From positions 1 through 29,833 of the forward strand of contig CAJUAC010000028.1 in NCBI GenBank assembly GCA_910583885.1: 29,833 nucleotides of DNA, read 5' to 3'. Positions 6,649 to 14,093 of this stretch are shown piece after piece; positions within the stretch are counted from its first letter, which is position 1; the number at the start of each line of letters is the position of its first letter. Source of the stretch: an uncultured Oscillospiraceae bacterium (GTDB lineage Bacteria > Bacillota > Clostridia > Oscillospirales > Oscillospiraceae). The notes below the pieces were generated by a model that did not search any database, was not told where the DNA came from, and saw only the letters and a program-made list of their open reading frames with translations. The position numbers and the translations under genes are program-made.

Positions 6649-8583
6649 ATGAGAGACGGTTTTATTTGCGTAGCCGCCGGGACGCCAAAAATCCGGGTGG
6701 CGGACTGCCGGTACAACGCGGAGCAGATTTTTACCATGATACGGGAGGCGGACAAACAGGGGGTCAAGATCCTGGCCCTGCCGGAGCTGTGCCTGACAGG
6801 CTACACCTGCGGCGACCTCTTCTTGCAGGACACCCTGCTGGAGGGGGCAGTGGAGGGCCTGCGGACCATCCTGGAGGCCACCAAGCACCTGGAGATCCTG
6901 GCTGCACTGGGGATGCCCGTGCGGGCAGGTGGCAAGCTCTTCAACTGCGCCGTGGTCATCCAGAAGGGCACGGTACTGGCGGTGGTCCCCAAGACGTACC
7001 TGCCCAATTACAATGAATTCTATGAGATGCGCTGGTTCCAGAGCTGGGTACGTGAGGACGGGCTGTTCCAGATACAGGATGACATCGTGGCGGCGGGCAA
7101 CTGCGGCTGCGTCGGCCAATACCTGATTAACTGCCCGGACATGCCGGGGCTGAAGGTGGGCGTAGAGATCTGCGAGGACCTGTGGGCCTCCGACCCGCCC
7201 TCCCGCCGCCTGGCTGAGGCAGGAGCCACAATTATTCTAAACCTCTCCGCCTCCAACGAGGTTGTGGGAAAGGCCGCCTACCGCCGCCAGCTGGTGGTGG
7301 GCCAGTCCGGGCGGCTGTGCTGCGGCTATGTGTACGCAGACGCCGGGGAGGGGGAATCCACCACCGACCTGGTATTTACCGGCCACAACATGATTGCAGA
7401 AAACGGCGCGCTGCTGGCGGAACGCCGCTTCTCCACAGGCCTGACCATCGGGGACATCGACGTGCAGCGGCTGGCCTATGAGCGGCGGCGGCTGACCCCC
7501 TTCCCTCCTATGCGGGAAGCAGAGCCTCTCTACCACGATGCGGCGTTCACCCCCTGCGCCACCAAGATCCGCCGGTATGTCTCCCCCACCCCCTTCATCC
7601 CGGAGAATGAGGCAGACCGCTCGGCCCGGTGCGAGGAGATCCTGACCATTGCTGCCCTTGGCCTCAAAAAGCGGCTGGAGCACACCAATGCCAGGACAGC
7701 GGTAGTGGGCCTCTCCGGCGGCTTGGACAGCACCCTGGCCCTGCTGGTGACAGCTCTGGCCATGGGGATGCTCCACCGGCCGGCCAGCGACATTATCGCT
7801 ATTACCATGCCCTGCTTCGGCACCACGGACCGGACAAAAAACAACGCTGTCCTCCTGGCGGAGCGCATGGGAGCCACCCTGCGGACCATCCCCATCGGTG
7901 AGTCAGTCAAGCGCCACTTCCGGGATATCGGCCAGAGCATGGACGACCAGGATGTCACCTATGAAAATGCCCAGGCCCGTGAGCGGACCCAGGTGCTCAT
8001 GGACGTGGCCAACAAGACCGGCGGCCTGGTCATTGGCACAGGGGATCTCAGTGAGCTGGCCCTGGGCTGGGCCACCTACAACGGCGACCATATGAGTATG
8101 TACAGCGTCAACGCCTCCATCCCCAAGACCCTGGTGCGCCATCTGGTGGACTATGTCGCCCGGGACAACCTGCGCAAGGACATGGAGCTGACCCGGGTGC
8201 TGGAGGATATCCTGGACACCCCTGTCTCCCCGGAGCTGCTCCCTGCGGTCCAGGGCCAGATCAGCCAGCGGACCGAGGATCTGGTGGGGCCCTATGAGCT
8301 CCACGACTTCTTCCTGTACTATATCCTCCGCTGGGGCTTCCCCCCCAGGAAGGTCCTGCGGCTGGCGGAGCTGGCCTGGGGCCGGGACTACAGCCGCGAG
8401 ATCATCTTAAAGTGGCTGCACAGCTTCTACCGCCGCTTCTTTGCCCAGCAGTTCAAGCGCTCCTGCCTCCCTGATGGGCCCAAGGTTGGCTCTGCGGCCC
8501 TCAGCCCCCGGGGCGACTGGCGGATGCCCAGCGATGCCTCCGCCCGGCTGTGGCTGGAGGAGCTGGAGACGCTATCACCCTGA
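6649..8583 (+). CDS. nadE: Glutamine-dependent NAD+ synthetase
   Basis: This 644-residue two-domain enzyme makes NAD+ from deamido-NAD+, ATP and glutamine in the cytoplasm. The N-terminal glutaminase (nitrilase fold, about 1-290) has the catalytic triad Glu46 (LPELCLTG), Lys115 (VPKTYLPN) and Cys175 (GVEICEDLW). The C-terminal synthetase domain has the ATP-pyrophosphatase loop SGGLDS at 356-361, and further on GTGDLSELALGW. The length fits the bacterial glutamine-dependent class. ATG 6649 follows a GAGGAGG site with 7-nt spacing. The longer frame back to 6544 runs through the repeat and is rejected as coding. Confidence 0.96.
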   Translation: MRDGFICVAAGTPKIRVADCRYNAEQIFTMIREADKQGVKILALPELCLTGYTCGDLFLQDTLLEGAVEGLRTILEATKHLEILAALGMPVRAGGKLFNCAVVIQKGTVLAVVPKTYLPNYNEFYEMRWFQSWVREDGLFQIQDDIVAAGNCGCVGQYLINCPDMPGLKVGVEICEDLWASDPPSRRLAEAGATIILNLSASNEVVGKAAYRRQLVVGQSGRLCCGYVYADAGEGESTTDLVFTGHNMIAENGALLAERRFSTGLTIGDIDVQRLAYERRRLTPFPPMREAEPLYHDAAFTPCATKIRRYVSPTPFIPENEADRSARCEEILTIAALGLKKRLEHTNARTAVVGLSGGLDSTLALLVTALAMGMLHRPASDIIAITMPCFGTTDRTKNNAVLLAERMGATLRTIPIGESVKRHFRDIGQSMDDQDVTYENAQARERTQVLMDVANKTGGLVIGTGDLSELALGWATYNGDHMSMYSVNASIPKTLVRHLVDYVARDNLRKDMELTRVLEDILDTPVSPELLPAVQGQISQRTEDLVGPYELHDFFLYYILRWGFPPRKVLRLAELAWGRDYSREIILKWLHSFYRRFFAQQFKRSCLPDGPKVGSAALSPRGDWRMPSDASARLWLEELETLSP

Positions 8584-8600
8584 CGGGGAACAGGAAACAC

Positions 8601-8628
8601 TTGCTTTTTCCAAAATTTGGTGTATGAT
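8601..8628 (+). promoter_or_regulatory. Promoter of the CobW-like pair
   Basis: TTGCTT (8601-8606) and TATGAT (8623-8628) are separated by 16 nt, starting 18 nt after the nadE stop. No terminator is visible between nadE and this promoter, so readthrough is also possible. No Zur-like operator was recognised. Confidence 0.6.
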
Positions 8629-8665
8629 GGATAGCGAAATGATTTGAGAAAGAGGCGGATTCCCT

Positions 8666-9784
8666 ATGACAAAAGTAAACGTGATCTCCGGTTTTTTGGG
8701 CGCAGGCAAGACGACGCTCATCAAAAAGCTGCTGGATGAGGCCCTGCAAGGGGAGAAAATTGTCCTCATTGAAAATGAGTTTGGTGAGATCGGTATTGAT
8801 GGCGGCTTCCTCAAGGATGCCGGGGTGGAGATTTCGGAGATGAACTCCGGCTGTATCTGCTGCTCCCTGGTGGGCGACTTTGGCGAGGCACTCAAACAGG
8901 TCATGGAGCAGTTCCACCCGGACCGCATCCTGATCGAGCCCTCCGGCGTGGGCAAGCTCAGCGACGTAATCCGGGCGGTCCAGGATGTGGCGGAGCACAT
9001 GCCGGAAATGATTCTCGGCTGCGCCGTCACTGTGGCTGATGCGGCCAAATGCAAGGTTTATCTGAAGAATTTCGGCGAGTTTTATGCCAATCAGATCCAG
9101 CACGCCGGGGCTATCATCCTCAGCCGCACCCAGAAGCTGGACAGCGGACGGCTGGAGGCTGCCGTGGCCCTGCTGCGGGAGAAAAACGGGACAGCCCCTA
9201 TTGTCACCACCCCCTGGGATCAGCTCACCGGTGCGCAGCTGCTCTCCGCCATGGAGGAAGGGAACACACTGGCCGCGGAACTCATGGAGCATGAGCACGG
9301 CGAGTGTTGCCACCACGGCCACGAGCATGGGCATGAGCACGGCGAGTGCTGCCACCACGGCCACGAGCATAAGCATGAGCACGGCGAGTGCTGCCACCAC
9401 GGCCACGAGCATGGACATGAGCACGGCGAGTGCTGCCATCATGACCACGATCATAAGCATGAGCACGGCGAGTGCCGCCATCATGACCATCACCACCACG
9501 GCCACGATGCCGATGAGGTGTTTTCCAGCTGGGGGGTAGAGACAACCCGGACCTTTACAGCTGAGAAGCTGGAGGGTATCCTGGCGGCCTTGGACGGCGG
9601 GCAGTATGGCGCAGTACTGCGGGCCAAGGGCATTGTCCCCGCCGGGAATGGCAGTTGGCTCCACTTTGACTACGTGCCCGAGGAGCATGAGGTGCGCACC
9701 GGCCCTGCTGATTATACAGGCAGGCTCTGTGTGATTGGCAGCAAGCTGAAGGAAGCGGATCTGAAAGCGCTCTTTGAGGTGTAA
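8666..9784 (+). CDS. COG0523/CobW-type GTPase with His/Cys-rich tandem repeats
   Basis: This 372-residue protein is probably a cytoplasmic G3E-family metallochaperone or metal insertase. It shows Walker A GFLGAGKTT (9-17), ENEFGEIGID (36-45), the metal-binding motif CICC (63-66) and the Walker B-like EPSG (91-94). The usual NKxD specificity motif is replaced by SRTQ (153-156). Residues 209-278 are five tandem 14-residue units of the type HEHGECCHHGHEHG, a histidine/cysteine metal-binding linker. The CobW C-terminal domain follows (VFSSWGVET onward). The gene lies 3 nt before a second CobW-like gene. The metal (Zn, Ni or Co) cannot be decided from sequence. Confidence 0.9.
   Translation: MTKVNVISGFLGAGKTTLIKKLLDEALQGEKIVLIENEFGEIGIDGGFLKDAGVEISEMNSGCICCSLVGDFGEALKQVMEQFHPDRILIEPSGVGKLSDVIRAVQDVAEHMPEMILGCAVTVADAAKCKVYLKNFGEFYANQIQHAGAIILSRTQKLDSGRLEAAVALLREKNGTAPIVTTPWDQLTGAQLLSAMEEGNTLAAELMEHEHGECCHHGHEHGHEHGECCHHGHEHKHEHGECCHHGHEHGHEHGECCHHDHDHKHEHGECRHHDHHHHGHDADEVFSSWGVETTRTFTAEKLEGILAALDGGQYGAVLRAKGIVPAGNGSWLHFDYVPEEHEVRTGPADYTGRLCVIGSKLKEADLKALFEV
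9290..9499 (+). repeat. Five 42-bp in-frame tandem repeats
   Basis: Five consecutive 42-bp units encode His/Glu/Cys-rich 14-mers. Units 1-3 are almost identical in DNA. Units 4 and 5 drift (Asp for Gly and Glu; Arg for one Cys). The near-identity suggests recent expansion by slippage or unequal recombination, and the copy number may vary between strains. Confidence 0.95.
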
Positions 9785-9787
9785 GCC

Positions 9788-10729
9788 ATGGCCCAGGACA
9801 AGGTTTATCCCGTCTACCTGATTGCCGGTTTTCTGGACAGCGGCAAGACCTCCTTTATCAACGGCATCCTCTCCGATGGCTTCTCGTTGGAGGAGCGGAC
9901 GCTGCTGCTGTGTTGCGAGGAGGGGGAGACGGACTATGACACCAAATCCCTGCGCAATGTCACGGTAGTGACGGTGGAGGATCAGGAGGAGTTGACGCCA
10001 GCCTTTTTGGAGGCCCAGCGGAAAAAGTGCCGTGCCAATCAGATCATTGTGGAATTCAACGGCATGTGGCAGATCCAGGATTTCTATGTCAACTCCATGC
10101 CTCAAAATTGGGCACTCTATCAGATCATTGCTCTTGCTGACGGCCCCTCCTTTGAGATGTACACGAAAAATATGGCCTCCTTAATGATGGAAAAGCTGCG
10201 CAATGCAGACATGATCCTCATCAACCGCTGTACACCGGCGCTGTGTACGGCCCTGCGGCAGAAAAACCTGCGCCTGGTCAACCGCCGGGCGGATATCTTC
10301 CTGGAGCTGGAGGATGGCTCCAGCCAGGATTATATGGACGGCACGGTCTCTGCCTTTGACCTGGACCAGCCAGTTATCCGCGTCTCGGACGAGGACTACG
10401 GCCTTTGGTATGTAGAGATTATGGATAACCCCCAGATGTATGCAGGGAAGACGGTGGTGTTCCGGGCGATCATGTGCAAGCCCCCCCAATATGGCCGCTA
10501 CTTTACCCCCGGCCGCTTCGCCATGGTCTGCTGTGCGGAGGATATGTCCTTCCTGGCTGTGGCCTGCATTGGCTACGATGTCAGCAAGATCCCGGAGCGG
10601 GCTTGGGTCGAGGTGACGGCAGAGGCCAGAGTGGAACACTGGGATCCCTACGAGGGGGATGGCCCTGTCCTCCACGTCACCTCTATTGTGCCCTGCAATA
10701 AACCAGCGGAAGAGGTTGTACAGATGTAG
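9788..10729 (+). CDS. CobW-like P-loop domain fused to a TIGR03943/DUF1980-like C-terminal domain
   Basis: This 313-residue protein has a Walker A GFLDSGKTS (14-22) and a CobW-like fold up to about residue 200. It lacks the CxCC metal motif, and the expected NKxD position reads NRCT (146-149). From about 205 it changes to a domain with YAGKTVVFRAIMCKPP, FAMVCCAEDM and WVEVTAEA. This pattern resembles the C-terminal part of TIGR03943/YcgQ proteins, which are often encoded beside COG0523 GTPases and YcgR-type permeases. That assignment is from memory. The start lies 3 nt after the preceding stop, so the two are surely co-translated. A shared metal-homeostasis role is inference. Confidence 0.8.
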   Translation: MAQDKVYPVYLIAGFLDSGKTSFINGILSDGFSLEERTLLLCCEEGETDYDTKSLRNVTVVTVEDQEELTPAFLEAQRKKCRANQIIVEFNGMWQIQDFYVNSMPQNWALYQIIALADGPSFEMYTKNMASLMMEKLRNADMILINRCTPALCTALRQKNLRLVNRRADIFLELEDGSSQDYMDGTVSAFDLDQPVIRVSDEDYGLWYVEIMDNPQMYAGKTVVFRAIMCKPPQYGRYFTPGRFAMVCCAEDMSFLAVACIGYDVSKIPERAWVEVTAEARVEHWDPYEGDGPVLHVTSIVPCNKPAEEVVQM

Positions 10730-10817
10730 TACGGCGGCCATAAATGGGTCTTATTGGGAACATGGACCTCTACGCCTCAGCGCCTGAAACTAAATAGTAA
10801 GAACCAGCACATTGCAC

Positions 10818-10850
10818 AAAAGCCGTCCGGCATAAAACCGGACGGCTTTT
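10818..10850. terminator. Bidirectional terminator between convergent genes
   Basis: A 13-bp perfect stem AAAAGCCGTCCGG (10818-10830) pairs with CCGGACGGCTTTT (10838-10850) around a 7-nt loop. It serves both the CobW pair and the reductase gene that ends at 10867. Confidence 0.92.
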
Positions 10851-10866
10851 TGCGTGTATTTTCTGG

Positions 10867-11820
10867 TCAGCAGGTGGCGCCGCCCACCAGATGGAGCTCC
10901 GCATCCAGGATCTGCTGCTTGCGCTCAAGCAGCTCATTGCCCAGCAGCTGCTGCTCCACATTTTCAAAGCCCAGGCGCTCGATGGTCCTGGCAAAGCGTT
11001 CGCCGGTCTTGCCCTGCTCACGGAAAAGCAGGATTGCCTTCTCGATGACGGCCATGGCCTCCTCCTTATCGGTAAAGACCTTGCTGAGGGCCTGGCCCTG
11101 TGCCACCTTCTTGCCCCACCGGCCACCGATATAGATCTTATAACCATAGGTGCCCTCGTCCAGGGCATCGAAATGGCAGGTCCCGATGCAGCGGCCACAG
11201 TTGTTGCAGATATTTTTGTCAATCTCCAGTACGCCGTCCTCCAGCTTGGCCGCACCCATGGGGCAGGCCTGGACCACGCCGCACTTTTTGCAGCCATTGC
11301 ACTCGTCCTGATCCAGGCCGGGAATCCGCTGGCCAATAATGCCCAGGTCGTTCAGGTCGGGCTTCACGCAGTTGTTGGGGCAGCCGCCCACGGCAATCTT
11401 GAACTTATGGGGCAGCTTCACGCTGCGGTATCCCTCATAGAAGCGCTGGTGGATCTCCTCGCTCAGTCCGAAGGAATCCAACAGGCCATACTGGCAGGTG
11501 GTGCCCTTGCAGGCCACTACGGGCCGCACCAGGGAGCCGGTGCCGCCGGTAGCCAGGCCCTCCTTGGCGATATAGGCACGGAAATCCTCGATCTTATCGT
11601 AGGGGATGCCCTGGACTTCAAGGGTCAGGCGGGTGGTAAAGGTGACAATGCCGTTGCCGAACTTCTCGGCAGCCTCAGCGATGCACCGCTGCTGGGCGGC
11701 GGTGATCTTCCCGTTGACAGTGATGATGCGGCCGGAGAAATTGTCCGTACCCTTGTTGCTCAGGAAGCCCAGCGCCTTCACGCGCTTCTCATCCGCCGCG
11801 CTGATAGTCAGTGTTGCCAT
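10867..11820 (-). CDS. Siroheme/ferredoxin-domain sulfite or nitrite reductase-like protein
   Basis: This 317-residue protein probably reduces sulfite or a related oxyanion with ferredoxin-type electron input. Residues 1-90 are a ferredoxin-like half domain with TRLTLEVQGI. The siroheme-[4Fe-4S] ligands are likely C104/C109 (CKGTTC) and C147/C151 (GGCPNNC). Two [4Fe-4S] ferredoxin motifs follow: C174, C177, C180, C186 and C205, C208, C211, C215. The size and order resemble AsrC-like single-subunit enzymes, but no AsrA/AsrB partners are next to it. The start ATG 11820 is supported by AGGAG about 9 nt upstream and by similarity beginning there. The upstream frame extension is rejected. Confidence 0.82.
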   Translation of the reverse strand: MATLTISAADEKRVKALGFLSNKGTDNFSGRIITVNGKITAAQQRCIAEAAEKFGNGIVTFTTRLTLEVQGIPYDKIEDFRAYIAKEGLATGGTGSLVRPVVACKGTTCQYGLLDSFGLSEEIHQRFYEGYRSVKLPHKFKIAVGGCPNNCVKPDLNDLGIIGQRIPGLDQDECNGCKKCGVVQACPMGAAKLEDGVLEIDKNICNNCGRCIGTCHFDALDEGTYGYKIYIGGRWGKKVAQGQALSKVFTDKEEAMAVIEKAILLFREQGKTGERFARTIERLGFENVEQQLLGNELLERKQQILDAELHLVGGATC

Positions 11821-11897
11821 AATGACTGTTCTCCTTTTGTGTCTGAATGATTCTTTTCCCCACCCGCCTGCGGCAGGGGGGATCTGTCCTGTAGCCT

Positions 11898-11914
11898 CGG
11901 GGCTCCGCGCCCCG
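11898..11914. repeat. Short GC hairpin in the reductase leader region
   Basis: CGGGGC (11898-11903) pairs with GCCCCG (11909-11914) around a 5-nt loop. It is one of several palindromes in the 455-bp gap 11821-12275, where no gene and no clear promoter were found. Confidence 0.4.
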
Positions 11915-12026
11915 GACCCGCGGCCCCTTTTTGCCCGTGTAAGGAGACCCCGTACCCCCATCTTCTTTTTTGCGCAACAGGGGGTGCCGCCCTCTGGCAG
12001 GCTCCCATCAGAAGCCGCCGCCCTTC

Positions 12027-12121
12027 TGCGTCTACCCACGGATCCTATCGGGCAGGCGGCAAATTTCCTGTGCGGACCATAGCTTGCCGCCAGCTGTCGT
12101 TAGAGCCCGTGGGTAGACGCA
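12027..12121. repeat. Nested inverted repeat with perfect 15-bp arms
   Basis: TGCGTCTACCCACGG (12027-12041) is perfectly complementary to CCGTGGGTAGACGCA (12107-12121). Inside, GGCGGCAA (12055-12062) pairs perfectly with TTGCCGCC (12084-12091). The 95-bp unit is non-coding and looks like a small structured repeat or a miniature mobile element. Confidence 0.7.
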
Positions 12122-12201
12122 GGGGCTGGCAGGTCCTGATCCCAGACCTTCCACAGCGTGGGGAACTGCGTTGCGCAAGTGAAAACAAATGCGGGGGGAT
12201 T

Positions 12202-12259
12202 CTCAAGGGGGAAACCCCTTGAGCGGCCTTTTGGTACTTTTGGGCCGCTCCAAAAGTAC
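12202..12259. repeat. Compound palindrome downstream of the CoA-disulfide-reductase-like gene
   Basis: CTCAAGGGG (12202-12210) pairs with CCCCTTGAG (12215-12223) around GAAA. Overlapping it, GAGCGGCC (12221-12228) can pair with GGCCGCTC (12243-12250), or GTACTTTTGG (12234-12243) can pair with CCAAAAGTAC (12250-12259), so alternative folds exist. It lies 16 nt past the stop codon of the minus-strand oxidoreductase gene and may end transcription there, although no long T run follows. Confidence 0.65.
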
Positions 12260-12275
12260 GGGAAGCAGGGATGGA

Positions 12276-13904
12276 TTACTCCTCCAGCTCCGTGAAGGTA
12301 GTACCTCCCTCCAGGACGGTGGTATTGGTATAGCCGTAATACTTCAGCCGGTTCTGGGTCAGGTAAGCCCGCTTGCCCTTGGTACACACCAGCAGCAGCT
12401 TGGCATCCTTGCTCAGGCCGTCCACCTCGCCGCTGATGGCGGTAAGATCCAGATACCGCTTCTCCGGCAGGGAGGGGTTCACGGCGCAGTCGATGATTTC
12501 GTAGCCCTCGGCCTTGCCCTCAAGATACTCCACAGGGGTGATGGAATCCATACCGCCGTCCAGCTTGTTCATCAGGATATTGATGCTGTGGGCAAAGGGA
12601 TGGATTGCGGTGGAGAAGGGCGGCGCATAGGCGAAGTCCATTGCGGCCAGCTGATCCACGGTAGCGCCCAGGGAGATAGCGGTGACGGCAATATCCGTGA
12701 CCTTATCTACCGCCCCCTTGCCCAGTACCTGCACGCCCAGCAGCTTCCGGGTAGCCCGGTCGGCGGTCATCTTCACAATAAACAGGCCTGCGCCAGGGTA
12801 ATAGTGGGCCTTGTCGTCCACCACTGTGATGACGCTCACTACGTCATAGCCCTCTGCCCTGGCAGCGGTCTCGGTCAGGCCGGTGCGGCCTGTATTCAGC
12901 CCGCCGGGCAGCTTGGCCACACCTGTGCCCAGTACACCGGGATAGGCCGTCTCCTTTCCGGCCAGGTTCCCCGCCAGGATACGTCCGGCGATGTTGGCCG
13001 TGGAGCCCATGGGGGACCAGGCGGGCTTGCCGGTCTGACGGTTCGTAACCATAGCGCAGTCACCGGCGGCGTAGATATCCTCTACGTTCGTGCGCAGGTA
13101 CTGGTCGGTGAGGATAGTGCCTTTAACCATCTCAATGCCGGAGCCCTCCAGGAAGGCGGTGTTGGGCCGGATGCCGATGGCCAGCACCAGTGCATCTGCC
13201 TTCATGCCACGCTTGCTGGTGAGGACCTTTTCCACCTTTCCGCTGCCCTCCACGCCCTCCAGGGAGACGCCGGTCATGGGCATGATACCCTCCTCGGCCA
13301 TCTTGTTCTCCACATACTCGCTCAGCTCAGGATCCAGGAAGTTGGGCAGAACATGGGGGGCAAAATCGATAACCGTAGTCTTCACCCCCTTGGCGGCCAG
13401 GTTCTCTGCCACCTCCAGGCCGATGAAGCCGCCGCCGGCCACTACGGCCCGCTTGATCTCCCCGGCCTCCACCGCCTCCCGCAGGCTGATGGCGTCGTCC
13501 GGGGTGCGCATGACAAACACATTTTTCAGATCCAGGCCCTGGATGGGGGGGACAAACGGGGACGCGCCAGTTGCAATGACCAGCTTGTCATAGCTGTAGG
13601 ACTTCACCTCACCGGTCTGAAGATCCTTCGCCTCCACCGTGTGCCCAGCGGGATTCACCGCTACGGCCTCGGTCTGGGTGAGGACCTTCGCGCCGGTGAG
13701 TTTCGCAAATTTCTCCGGGGTGTTTACGATCAGTTCGCCCTTCTCGTGGATCACGTCGCCCACGTAGTAGGGCAGGCCGCAGCCAGCATAGGAGATGTCC
13801 TTGCCCTTGGTCAGCACTGTCACCTCACAGCTGCGGTCCTCCCGCAGCAGCTTGGCCGCCACCTTGGTGCCTGCCGCCACACCGCCTAATACCAGTACTT
13901 TCAT
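12276..13904 (-). CDS. CoA-disulfide/persulfide reductase-like flavoprotein with C-terminal rhodanese domain
   Basis: This 542-residue FAD/NAD(P)H enzyme resembles CoA-disulfide reductase and NADH-dependent persulfide reductase (CoADR-rhodanese fusions), which reduce CoA disulfide, CoA persulfide or polysulfide. It has an N-terminal FAD fingerprint GGVAAGTK (7-14), the active-site Cys42 in GCGLPYY, a second dinucleotide-binding motif AGGGFIGLE (near 175), the FAD motif IYAAGDCA, and a dimerisation domain. The C-terminal rhodanese-like domain (about 455-542) retains a candidate catalytic Cys507 in LLLVCTKGKRA. The ribosome site AAAGGAGT precedes ATG 13904. It lies upstream of the sulfite-reductase-like gene on the same strand, which fits sulfur metabolism. 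No clear promoter was found. Confidence 0.9.
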   Translation of the reverse strand: MKVLVLGGVAAGTKVAAKLLREDRSCEVTVLTKGKDISYAGCGLPYYVGDVIHEKGELIVNTPEKFAKLTGAKVLTQTEAVAVNPAGHTVEAKDLQTGEVKSYSYDKLVIATGASPFVPPIQGLDLKNVFVMRTPDDAISLREAVEAGEIKRAVVAGGGFIGLEVAENLAAKGVKTTVIDFAPHVLPNFLDPELSEYVENKMAEEGIMPMTGVSLEGVEGSGKVEKVLTSKRGMKADALVLAIGIRPNTAFLEGSGIEMVKGTILTDQYLRTNVEDIYAAGDCAMVTNRQTGKPAWSPMGSTANIAGRILAGNLAGKETAYPGVLGTGVAKLPGGLNTGRTGLTETAARAEGYDVVSVITVVDDKAHYYPGAGLFIVKMTADRATRKLLGVQVLGKGAVDKVTDIAVTAISLGATVDQLAAMDFAYAPPFSTAIHPFAHSINILMNKLDGGMDSITPVEYLEGKAEGYEIIDCAVNPSLPEKRYLDLTAISGEVDGLSKDAKLLLVCTKGKRAYLTQNRLKYYGYTNTTVLEGGTTFTELEE

Positions 13905-13950
13905 CGTCTCGACTCCTTTGCAGCAAATTTAAACGATTTGTTAAGTAGAC

Positions 13951-13988
13951 ACTCTTTTTTCTTGTAAGAAAAAAGAATCAAAAAAGAA
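13951..13988 (+). repeat. Two-part palindromic repeat, copy B (AT hairpin and linker only)
   Basis: TCTTTTTTCTT (13953-13963) pairs with AAGAAAAAAGA (13966-13976), followed by the family linker CAAAAAAGAA. The GC hairpin present in the other copies is missing here. The copy lies about 50 bp upstream of the CoADR-like gene and faces copy C in inverted orientation. Confidence 0.6.
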
Positions 13989-14028
13989 CCGTACCGTGCG
14001 TTGTCCTAGTGTATTCAAAAAACCGGGA

Positions 14029-14090
14029 GCCAAACGCAGTTTGGCGATAAAAATTTCTTTTGATTCTTTTCTTTATTGAAAGAAAAAGGA
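14029..14090 (-). repeat. Two-part palindromic repeat, copy C
   Basis: The GC hairpin GCCAAAC-GCA-GTTTGGC (14029-14045) is followed by TTTCTTTTGATTCTTTT and an AT hairpin (14064-14074 with 14079-14090, imperfect). Read on the minus strand it has the same order as copy A on the plus strand. It begins 4 nt after the homocysteine methyltransferase stop codon and could act as its terminator. Confidence 0.65.
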
Positions 14091-14093
14091 TGA

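Noticed and set aside
9290..9499. Regular repeat that could suggest a CRISPR array
   Set aside because: The units are directly abutting, in frame and code for a His-rich protein segment. There are no spacers.
11821..12039. N-terminal extension of the sulfite-reductase-like protein
   Set aside because: The extension is basic, repeat-derived and lacks a ribosome site. The internal ATG 11820 has AGGAG and begins the recognisable domain.
12189..13889. 566-codon open frame on the plus strand
   Set aside because: It is antisense to the CoADR-rhodanese gene, starts inside a palindrome and shows no motif.
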